Part shown: positions 1 to 6,282 of the stretch, in pieces
Layout: every line of letters begins with the position of its first letter
How positions within the stretch are numbered: position 1 is the first letter of the stretch
Assembly: GCA_006226565.1 (NCBI GenBank)
Contig: SBGO01000712.1
Location: 1 to 35,889 of the forward strand
Length of the DNA stretch: 35,889 bases
Source of the DNA: Deltaproteobacteria bacterium
GTDB lineage: Bacteria > Myxococcota_A > UBA9042 > PHBI01
Direction of reading: 5' to 3'
Notes under the pieces: model-generated
What the model was told of the DNA's origin: nothing
What the model saw: only the letters and a program-made list of their open reading frames with translations
The model's database searches: none
Position numbers and translations under genes: made by a program

Positions 1-99
1 CAACATGCGGTTCCGGCGACGCGCTCGCCCGGCGAGCACCCGCTCGTCAGCCGAGCGCTCACTGCCCCGCTCGGCCTCGCCAGAACCTATTTGTTGGGG
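1..99 (-). other. Probable attC recombination site, truncated by the window edge
   Basis: On the minus strand a CCCAAC box lies about 10 bases after the stop of the next gene, and the window edge ends in the complementary GTTG. The two arms pair around GGTTC-Y-GGCGA with a short unpaired spacer next to the boxes, as in an attC site. The sequence is clearly more diverged than the two complete sites in this window, and the outer box is cut off, so this call rests on position and partial dyad symmetry only. Confidence 0.5.
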
Positions 100-108
100 G
101 GCGCTCGT

Positions 109-1491
109 TCAAGCTTTGGAGGGTATCCGGTACACTGTTGTCGACCGAGCCGTTCCTGGCACCTGCTCGATTTCTCCTGCGCTGATGAGCTTCTTGAAGA
201 GAGCGCGGACCTTCACCTCGGACTCGATTCCTGTGGCATCCCTCGCGGACGAGTTGTTGATGATACCATGTCGCTGGAGATGCTCAATAATCTGTTGCTC
301 GGGCGATGCGAGTGTCTCGTGCCGTATCAGCACGAGGACCGAGTTCTCGCGTTCGATAATTTGCGGATCTCGAAGGCGCAGTTTCCTCATCGCGCGAAAC
401 GCCGTGTTGAGGCCCTCACCGACGTCCTTATTTGGCGGATCAGGAAACCGATTCACCATCCGCACGATCTTCGGGTTCCGGGCAAAGCGTTCGGCGAGGA
501 TGTTCGAAGGGGTAATGTGCGCAGGCAGGCGGCCCGGGCTTTCAACCTCAACTCGATTGTCGAAGACCCGCACATGGACGTCGTCGTTCACTGCGTAGTC
601 ACGATGCAGGACTGCGTTTGTGATGATCTCGTGAAGGGACTCATGTGGATACAACACGGGCATGAGACCTTCGTCGGTCATGATCTGGATCTGCTCTACA
701 GCAGCCACAGTATCAGCAACCGCGGCGTAGATGAGGTCGTACGTCGTTCCCTCGATCGTGACAGGATTGAAGGCGAGGGTCTCTCGCGTCCCCTCGAGGG
801 CCGTCGTCTTGTATCTGTACAACTTGACGGCAGCTTTCGGAAGGTACGCCTGCGGGGCATCTGCAAACAGCAGGACGCTGGCAACCGTCGGCTTTCCATC
901 AACTACCAGGCGCTGCTTCGGGAGCCATTGCTCGGGATTCGCGTTCGGAACGACGTCGAGCATGAACTCGATGATCCTCTCGGAGTTCGTGACGTCTGCG
1001 ACGGGAACACTCGCCAATGTCGAGTCCTCATGTGATATCACACCCTTTGCGAGTTGAAGGGCACGGAGAGGCTCTGGGCCGACTATTGAGAGGTTCTGCG
1101 CGCCTCGCCGAACGTACACTTTCCCGTTTGAGGCGGACTTCACTGGTCCGACCTTCAGAATCGTGGCGTGTAGCACGAAACCGGTCTCACCCGGGCATTC
1201 GAGAAACTCATACCTGAAATCTCCCCCCAGAGGGAAGAACTCCTCGAAGACCTGGAGGTGCGCGTTCGCGTCCTCCGGTTTGGCGAATCCGTTCCATCTC
1301 CAGGTGCCGTCACCATCTTCGTCGATGCCGACGAAGAGTTCGCCACCGTCCGCGTTCGCGAACGCACAGATCGTCTTCGTCAAGCTCGCAGGGAGGATGA
1401 GCGCCGACTTCATGTCCAGGAAGTGGCCCTCGTGACGCGCGAAGATCCGGTCTCTGTCTTCAGCGCTGACCGTGACGACATCGATGGGCAT
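109..1491 (-). CDS. AlbA_2 (Schlafen-type) / ATPase / winged-helix protein
   Basis: The 460-residue product has the layout of the family often annotated as RecG-like or putative transcriptional regulators. Residues about 15-145 form an AlbA_2/AAA_4-type domain, seen in FANADGGELFVGIDEDGDG and KVYVRRG. Residues about 275-395 form a GHKL-type ATPase-like domain with an N-box-like segment (EIITNAVLHRDY), a VESPGRLP loop and DVGEGLNTAFRAMRK. The C-terminal 70 residues look like a winged helix. The family usually acts in the cytoplasm on nucleic acids, and some members sit beside phage-defence genes; the function here is unknown. The ATG at 1491 is preceded by a weak AGG. The gene is a single cassette between attC-like sites, with lower GC than core genes, so acquisition by transfer is likely. 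Family assignment is good, biochemical role open. Confidence 0.85.
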   Translation of the reverse strand: MPIDVVTVSAEDRDRIFARHEGHFLDMKSALILPASLTKTICAFANADGGELFVGIDEDGDGTWRWNGFAKPEDANAHLQVFEEFFPLGGDFRYEFLECPGETGFVLHATILKVGPVKSASNGKVYVRRGAQNLSIVGPEPLRALQLAKGVISHEDSTLASVPVADVTNSERIIEFMLDVVPNANPEQWLPKQRLVVDGKPTVASVLLFADAPQAYLPKAAVKLYRYKTTALEGTRETLAFNPVTIEGTTYDLIYAAVADTVAAVEQIQIMTDEGLMPVLYPHESLHEIITNAVLHRDYAVNDDVHVRVFDNRVEVESPGRLPAHITPSNILAERFARNPKIVRMVNRFPDPPNKDVGEGLNTAFRAMRKLRLRDPQIIERENSVLVLIRHETLASPEQQIIEHLQRHGIINNSSARDATGIESEVKVRALFKKLISAGEIEQVPGTARSTTVYRIPSKA

Positions 1492-1588
1492 GGGGAACCT
1501 GTGGTGCAGCGGGTTGCTCGTGCAGATGCAGTCTTCGTAGCAGAGGGGGACGGAGTTGTCGACGTCGCGCAGATGGTCGCGTTCGTCC

Positions 1589-1697
1589 CCCCAACGTTGC
1601 GTTCACCTGCAGGGCGCGAGGCGCCATGCCGCTTGTCTGTCGCCGAGTCGTTCGTGGCGAGAGGTCGCGCCCTGTCAGGTGCAACGCGAGGTTGGGC
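1589..1697 (-). other. attC recombination site of the nuclease cassette
   Basis: On the minus strand the site starts with GCCCAAC (a perfect RYYYAAC box) and ends with GTTGGGG. Between them the arms pair as GCGTT/AACGC, CACCTG/CAGGTG and CAGGGCGCGA/TCGCGCCCTG. The 5' arm carries an extra G and an extra A that have no partner, which matches the extrahelical bases of attC left arms and fixes the orientation as minus. It is 109 bases long, within the known attC range. It matches the site at 3172-3279 at about 80 of 109 positions by hand alignment, including the loop CGACTCGG-Y-GACAG. It sits 167 bases after the stop of the 1865-3091 gene. Confidence 0.88.
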
Positions 1698-1761
1698 TGC
1701 GACTCGCGTAGTGTTCGAGCGTGGGCAGACAGTGCGAGAGCCGGAAGAGGGCATCAACGGA

Positions 1762-1803
1762 AGCACTTGACCGGGGGAGCGCTTGACCATGGGAGCGCTT
1801 GAC
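1762..1803. repeat. Three AGCRCTTGAC direct repeats at 16-base spacing
   Basis: AGCACTTGAC at 1762 and AGCGCTTGAC at 1778 and 1794 are spaced exactly 16 bases apart, and similar G-rich bases fill the gaps. They lie between the stop codon of the 1865-3091 gene and its attC site. An operator or iteron role is possible, but no adjacent gene start supports it. Confidence 0.7.
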
Positions 1804-1864
1804 TCGCGGGTATCCGGCCGACGTCACCTGGGGCGACGCCCGTCGGCAGCGACTTCAGGAGCCT

Positions 1865-3091
1865 TCAGGGGACGTCATCACTTTCGGCAGATTGGCTGAG
1901 AACATAGGCGTCACGAAGATCACTCAATGGGCGAACAGCTCCTTCTTTGTCGATGGCCTTCCACTCGCGCCAGCCATTTGCAGACCGCTCGAGAAGCTTC
2001 GTCGCAGCGGCGGAGACTGTTAGACCAGTGAGTGACTGGTCACCGACGACGTCGATTGACCCGTCCTTCTGCACTAGTGCGTGAACCTGTGTTCCGTCCT
2101 TTTTCTGGAGGGTGAGTTGGCCTCCAACCTCTACGATGTCAGTAATGTTCACGGAGTAGGACCGAGACGTGCGTCTGCTGTTCGATGACGGAGCTCCGCC
2201 TTTTCCCGCCATTACAACGCTGTAGATGAGGTCTAGAACTTCCTGGTGTGCCTCGTATACCTCTCGGCACATGTCTTCGTGTGTGTTTGCCATGGGTCGA
2301 TTCCCTGTAACTGCGATGGGGAGCGCGAGGTTCAACGCATAGTGGTCGAGAAGGAACGCAGCCTCTGGCGCCAATCCTGGGTGGCTTCGAACTCGTCGAA
2401 GGACATATTCGTGGAGATCTTGATAGGTCATGACCACGAATTGTTCACACTTCGGGCCTGGAACGCGAAAGGGACTCAAGAAGACGAAGACGTCAAGCGA
2501 ATTCTTGCAGCGAGTTATCCCGTGCTGCTTTTCTGCCCATTCGTGATATGCCTCCGTTTGATCGCCGGTCTCGGATGCCTTGACCTTGTTTTCGATAATG
2601 ATCCTAGCCAGGACTGTGCGCTCGTCGTCGGGAGTGTCATGATTCGGGTCGCCACTAAGTGCTTCCCCGAATATGTCAATCCGCGCCCGTCCCATATTCG
2701 CCCTCTTGCTTTGCAGATCTTGGTGCGAGAACTCGCACGCGAACTGGAACCTGGGCGCCGTTTCTGAGATCCACTGGAGCGACATCCTCTCGCCCAGCGC
2801 CAGGCCCGCGTTACCGCCGCAGAGAGGTAACGCTCTGAGGAAACACTCCAGCGGGTAGGCGCCGAGGCCCAGCCCGGTCTGCGGGTCGAGAACCCACTTG
2901 AGAAACGCGCTATGCCAGAGTTCGCGGTGAGATGCTCCCAGGATCGAGAACAGGTTGCTGGAGCGCAGCTTCTTGTCCAGGCGAAGGAGTTTGGGATCAG
3001 TGAGTAGGTCGTTGATCCACTCGCGGCACTGAAGGAGGATCGGATCCTCGCTTCGCCGATCTGTAGCATGTGGCGCTGTGTTGTCGGTCAT
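1865..3091 (-). CDS. PD-(D/E)XK nuclease with C-terminal RAMA-like domain
   Basis: The 408-residue product begins with the block typical of PDDEXK_4 proteins (NLFSILGASHRELWHSAFLK, then WVLDP). The catalytic signature follows: D139 in RIDIF, E167 and K169 in IIENKVK, and Q178 in DQTEAY. All residues of a metal-dependent phosphodiesterase core are present, so cleavage of DNA, or less likely RNA, is expected. Residues about 315-396 resemble the RAMA/DUF4357 fold: a beta-rich part (GGQLTLQKKDGTQ), then VSAAATKLLERSANGWREWK and a final LSDLRD. RAMA domains are predicted to read modified bases and occur with restriction and methylase modules. No methyltransferase lies alongside. A Ser/Arg-rich linker (about 298-312) joins the two. 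The gene is one cassette between attC sites at 1589-1697 and 3172-3279. The ATG at 3091 has no clear ribosome binding site. Fold calls are firm, target specificity is inferred. Confidence 0.85.
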   Translation of the reverse strand: MTDNTAPHATDRRSEDPILLQCREWINDLLTDPKLLRLDKKLRSSNLFSILGASHRELWHSAFLKWVLDPQTGLGLGAYPLECFLRALPLCGGNAGLALGERMSLQWISETAPRFQFACEFSHQDLQSKRANMGRARIDIFGEALSGDPNHDTPDDERTVLARIIIENKVKASETGDQTEAYHEWAEKQHGITRCKNSLDVFVFLSPFRVPGPKCEQFVVMTYQDLHEYVLRRVRSHPGLAPEAAFLLDHYALNLALPIAVTGNRPMANTHEDMCREVYEAHQEVLDLIYSVVMAGKGGAPSSNSRRTSRSYSVNITDIVEVGGQLTLQKKDGTQVHALVQKDGSIDVVGDQSLTGLTVSAAATKLLERSANGWREWKAIDKEGAVRPLSDLRDAYVLSQSAESDDVP

Positions 3092-3171
3092 GTTCGGCAG
3101 CTACCATACGGGGATCGGAGCGTCAAGATGGCCATTGGCTACCCGGAAAGGACTGACGGTACTCCACGTCA

Positions 3172-3279
3172 GGCCAACGTTGCGATAAGCTGCCGGGCGG
3201 TGTTGCCGTGTTGTTTGGCTGTCACCGAGTCGTCCGCGGCGTCAGGGTTCGCCCGGTCAGCTTCATCGCGATGTTGGGC
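3172..3279 (-). other. attC recombination site of the zinc-ribbon/TM cassette
   Basis: On the minus strand the site runs from GCCCAAC to GTTGGCC, 108 bases. The arms pair as CGAT/ATCG, AAGCTG/CAGCTT and CCGGGCG/CGCCCGG. An unpaired G and an unpaired A occupy the same places in the 5' arm as in the site at 1589-1697. The loop also shares GGACGACTCGG and GACAG with that site. It lies between the stop of the 3410-4390 gene and the start of the nuclease gene at 3091, exactly where a cassette attC belongs. This fills most of the 318-base gap between those genes. Confidence 0.88.
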
Positions 3280-3334
3280 AGCCACGGTTTGGGTGGACGC
3301 TGGCTTTGGGGCACGTGTCATGTCTTGCTTGCCA

Positions 3335-3362
3335 GTCAACGCGTTGCATCGTCAACGCATTG
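3335..3362. repeat. Two GTCAACGCRTTG direct repeats at 16-base spacing
   Basis: GTCAACGCGTTG at 3335-3346 and GTCAACGCATTG at 3351-3362 are offset by 16 bases. They lie between the stop codon of the 3410-4390 gene and its attC, the same relative position as the 16-base-spaced repeats at 1762-1803. Function unknown. Confidence 0.55.
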
Positions 3363-3409
3363 GGCATACGGGATCATGCCTCAGTATTCGCTAGTTGAAT
3401 GTCATCGGT

Positions 3410-4390
3410 CTAGCAATTTTGGAAGAGCCAGATTGCGACACCAACGATAACCATCACAGCGAAGGCCGAATCCAAGAGGCTCGGTCGATCAGGCTCGATA
3501 TGAGGCAACGGTTCGTCCGAAGTCACGTGGCGTATTGTCGTTGTCGCAGCGGTGAATGTGGGCACGTTTGGGGGCGTCCGGGCCGGACTGTGAAGACTGT
3601 CACTGCCCGCGGAGTCAAGCTGTGCGGATAGGGCCGAACGCGCTTCGTAGCGCGCCCGTAGAAGGTGGGCCGCCGCATCTTCGACGCTAGGGTGCGGCAG
3701 AAGTGCCTCTAGGCCGCTCACGAGGAAGTCAGGTCCTGGTCCCGGGCCAATAAGACGACTTGCTTCAGCAAGAAGCGTTGTCGCGTAGGACAGTGCGTAG
3801 GGACTTTGACGATATTGGAGCGCGTTCACCGCACGCTCGGTCAGGTGTCTGGCTCTGTCCGCTGGCGATACAGCGATACTCGATCGCGAAACCAGGACCG
3901 GGTCGACGGTTCGCCAATCGCCGATAGTCGGGCCGACGCGCTCCAGCCCATCTCTTGCGACAGCGTTCAACGGCTCGATGCTCGCTAGTTCCAAGTATGT
4001 GTGCATAGCGGCCGTTGGATCCCGAAGCTTGATTTCTTGTATCCACGCCAACCGCCCCAGAAGATCAATGCGGCGGGCAACCTCCATCGGTACCGAAAGC
4101 TCGTCCTGATATAGCTGCGCGAGTTTTGCATACTCCATTCGAATCGCGTGGAGGTGCTCCCGAGCCGCAAATGTGTCGAGCCCCTGTCGCGTGAGATGCC
4201 GGCCTGGCCAGGTACCGTTCCCAGGCCGCCCATGCGCAGACCCATAGCGTCGAAGTGCTGGGCCCATGCTGTCTGAACGCGGCTCTCCGAGCGCCACGAG
4301 ACGGTCCCAACTATCTGGGTCGACGCCCCTACCGTAGCAGAAGCTACAGTTCGGATTCGTACCTCCACACTCGCAGTACTTGATTTTCAT
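3410..4390 (-). CDS. Zinc-ribbon, helical, tail-anchored protein of unknown function
   Basis: The family is not recognised. The 326-residue product starts with a probable zinc ribbon (CECGGTNPNCSFCYGRG, residues 6-22) whose CxxCxGxG half resembles DnaJ-type zinc fingers. Residues about 80-260 are mainly helical with Ala/Leu/Tyr-rich segments such as AAMHTYLELASIEPLNAVAR that recall TPR-like hairpins. A Pro/Thr-rich linker follows. The last 20 residues form one hydrophobic helix (FAVMVIVGVAIWLFQNC), so a cytoplasmic protein anchored in the inner membrane by its C-terminus is predicted; there is no N-terminal signal. Its ATG overlaps the stop of the upstream small gene (ATGA), which suggests translational coupling, as no ribosome binding site is visible. 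It is followed by an attC site, so it belongs to a two-gene cassette. Confidence 0.75.
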   Translation of the reverse strand: MKIKYCECGGTNPNCSFCYGRGVDPDSWDRLVALGEPRSDSMGPALRRYGSAHGRPGNGTWPGRHLTRQGLDTFAAREHLHAIRMEYAKLAQLYQDELSVPMEVARRIDLLGRLAWIQEIKLRDPTAAMHTYLELASIEPLNAVARDGLERVGPTIGDWRTVDPVLVSRSSIAVSPADRARHLTERAVNALQYRQSPYALSYATTLLAEASRLIGPGPGPDFLVSGLEALLPHPSVEDAAAHLLRARYEARSALSAQLDSAGSDSLHSPARTPPNVPTFTAATTTIRHVTSDEPLPHIEPDRPSLLDSAFAVMVIVGVAIWLFQNC

Positions 4391-4674
4391 CGCACCGATT
4401 GGGCGCCGCTCTCTTCCGGTGGACGACGATGCGCAGGGAGATCCTTCGCAGGTTTCGGCGAGGTCGGCATCCCTTTCGTCTTCTTGCCTCGTGCTGTTCT
4501 GAACTTGCCCTGCTTCAGAGTGATGTCGTCACCGGACCGTAGCTGCTCTCGGACGGCGTTGCGCTCAGCGAAGCCGGTTGATGCAACACGGTGTTGCTGA
4601 GTCGGACTTGAGTTTGCGGTGCTCAGGAGGTCGGCCGCCACGACGTACCTCCGTTCGCTGGCCGGTGGTTGCAT
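4387..4674 (-). CDS. Small basic hypothetical protein coupled to the tail-anchored protein
   Basis: No homologue is recognised. The 95-residue product is hydrophilic and rich in Arg, Lys, Ser and Pro. Its middle (RSGDDITLKQGKFRTARGKK) is the most structured-looking part, and the C-terminus is probably disordered. The reading frame ends in an ATGA overlap with the start of the 3410-4390 gene. That is the main reason to accept it as real, because codon use in this stretch gives little signal. The ATG at 4674 lacks a ribosome binding site and a shorter start is possible. A GTTGGGC box 78 bases upstream on the minus strand (4758-4752) may mark the cassette border. The remaining bases up to rsgA (4759-4921) show nothing I recognise. 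Confidence 0.5.
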   Translation of the reverse strand: MQPPASERRYVVAADLLSTANSSPTQQHRVASTGFAERNAVREQLRSGDDITLKQGKFRTARGKKTKGMPTSPKPAKDLPAHRRPPEESGAQSVR

Positions 4675-4921
4675 CGTACATGAGGTGGCGTCCGAAGGGT
4701 AGGAGGATGGAGCTGACGGGCTGCAACATGTCGATCAGCAGCGATGAGTCTGCCCAACACTAAGTCGGCGGTTCCGCGTATCTTGTCGGGGCGTGCGTGC
4801 ACGGGTCCGTGTAGCGCGCTGTCGGCTGGGTGAGGAGGGCGGTGGTTGGGACCACCATGGGGGCTTGGGTCACTTCATAGGCGGGTCCGTGGAGTTGGGG
4901 AGGTTGGGGGCTGCCGTGGGG

Positions 4922-5998
4922 TCAGCGGCGCTTGTGCTTCACGAGGGATTGGTACTCGCGGACCATCTTTTGGAAGGCGCGGCCGTGGTCGCGGGCGGCG
5001 GCGGGGTCCTGGCGGCGGCGCTGCCAGGCGGCCTCGCGCTCGAGCTGGAGGTGGTCGGAGAGCTCGTCGGGGTCGATGTCCCCGGCCTCCACCGCCGCCA
5101 AGACCGCACAGCCGGGCTCACCCTGGTGCGAGCAGTCCGAGAAGCGACAGTCCCGCGCGAGGAGGCCGATGGCGTCGAAGTCCTCGCCATCCCCCTCGGA
5201 GACCCAGAGCGCCAGCTCCCGGATCCCGGGCGTGTCGATGAGCAGCGCCCCCGACGGCAACGCCACCAGCTCGCGACGCGTCGTCGTGTGCCGACCGGTA
5301 TCATCCGAAACGCGCACTTCTGAGGTGGCAAAGTGCGACTCGCCCAGGAGGCAATTCAACAAGGTCGATTTGCCCACCCCCGACGAACCCACCAACACCA
5401 CCGTCGACCCGGGCAGGAGCTCCGCCGACAACGCGTCCAACCCCGCCCCCGTAAACGCCGACGTCGTCACCACCCGCATCCCGCGCGGCACCCGCTCCCG
5501 CAGCTCCGACAAGGCCGCGTCGTCGAGCAGGTCCGCCTTGTTGACCACCACCACCGGCTCCGCCCCTCCCGCCGCCACCGCCGCCCGATAACGACCGAGC
5601 CGCGCCGCGCTGAAGTCCGCGTTCGCCGACGTCACGATCAACACCACGTCCACATTCGCCGCCAACACCTGCGGCGCCGCCGCACGCCCCGACGCCTGAC
5701 GCGTCAACGACGTCGCCCGCGGCAACAGGGCCTCGATGGTCGCCAGCCCCCCAGCGTCCTCGCCGAGCCGCAACCCGACCCAATCGCCGACCGTCGGCAC
5801 CTCCCGCGCATCCCGCGCCGCGTACCGCAGCCGCCCAGGAAACCGCGCAGGACGCTCGCCGTCCGCCGTCCCGCAGATCCACACCCCGCGATGCGCCACC
5901 ACGACGCGCGCAGGCACCAAGCCCTCGTCCCCCAGCTGGGCGAAGGACTGACGAAAGAAAGGCGTAAAGCCCAGAGACTCCAAAGATTGCGTGGCCAA
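4922..5998 (-). CDS. rsgA: Ribosome small-subunit-dependent GTPase A
   Basis: This is a circularly permuted GTPase that helps late maturation of the 30S subunit in the cytoplasm. The order is diagnostic: an N-terminal OB-fold (about 20-110), then VVVVNKADLLDD (G4, near residue 150), GSSGVGKSTLL (P-loop, near 205) and IDTPGIREL (G3, near 253), then a zinc-binding CRFSDCSHQGEPGC segment (about 283-297). The C-terminus is basic (SLVKHKRR). I chose the TTG at 5998, 358 residues, because GGAG stands seven bases before it and MATQSLESLGFTPFF fits the family start. An in-frame ATG at 6112 would add 38 low-complexity residues without a ribosome binding site. The gene is typical core genome in GC and codon use and marks the right edge of the cassette region. 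No clear terminator follows it. Confidence 0.95.
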   Translation of the reverse strand: MATQSLESLGFTPFFRQSFAQLGDEGLVPARVVVAHRGVWICGTADGERPARFPGRLRYAARDAREVPTVGDWVGLRLGEDAGGLATIEALLPRATSLTRQASGRAAAPQVLAANVDVVLIVTSANADFSAARLGRYRAAVAAGGAEPVVVVNKADLLDDAALSELRERVPRGMRVVTTSAFTGAGLDALSAELLPGSTVVLVGSSGVGKSTLLNCLLGESHFATSEVRVSDDTGRHTTTRRELVALPSGALLIDTPGIRELALWVSEGDGEDFDAIGLLARDCRFSDCSHQGEPGCAVLAAVEAGDIDPDELSDHLQLEREAAWQRRRQDPAAARDHGRAFQKMVREYQSLVKHKRR

Positions 5999-6282
5999 TG
6001 CCGTGCTCCAAGACGATGCAGAACACCCGCCACGACCCCACGCCCCGCCCATCACCCCACGGGCGATGCAGGTCGTCGGTCGCGGCGCAGAACACCGCCC
6101 CGGGCGCGCCAAGGTCGCCGCGTCTCACGCGGCGCGTCGTTCAGGCGCGATGAGCTCTCGGGACGGCGCAGAACGCGACGAGAGGGCAGGGCACAGTGGG
6201 CACGAACATCCATCCTCCTCGGATTCGCTCCTCGGACCGCCGACGATGCCCACTCCCTCGGCTCGGGTCAACCCCGCGGCCG

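Larger units (their letters stand above)
1..4758 (-). mobile_element. Part of an integron gene-cassette array without an integrase gene in view
   Basis: Four minus-strand genes in three groups are each followed by an attC-like site: the 4387-4674 and 3410-4390 pair by 3172-3279, the 1865-3091 gene by 1589-1697, and the 109-1491 gene by 1-99. Gene orientation and site orientation agree, as expected for cassettes. The stretch is visibly poorer in GC than the flanking genes and uses A/T-ending codons freely, whereas everything from rsgA onward is almost exclusively G/C at third positions. No tyrosine-recombinase gene is present. The upstream side in the reading direction is rsgA, so intI is absent there. 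The right border is tentative and set at a GTTGGGC box (minus strand, 4758-4752). The array probably continues left of position 1. Confidence 0.75.

Noticed and set aside
4752-4909. A possible fourth attC between rsgA and the small basic gene, from the GCCCAAC box at 4752 and GTTGGG boxes at 4845, 4894 and 4903.
   Set aside because: The inner arms do not pair for any of the three partners, and the conserved loop bases are missing. Only the single box is kept, as a tentative cassette border.
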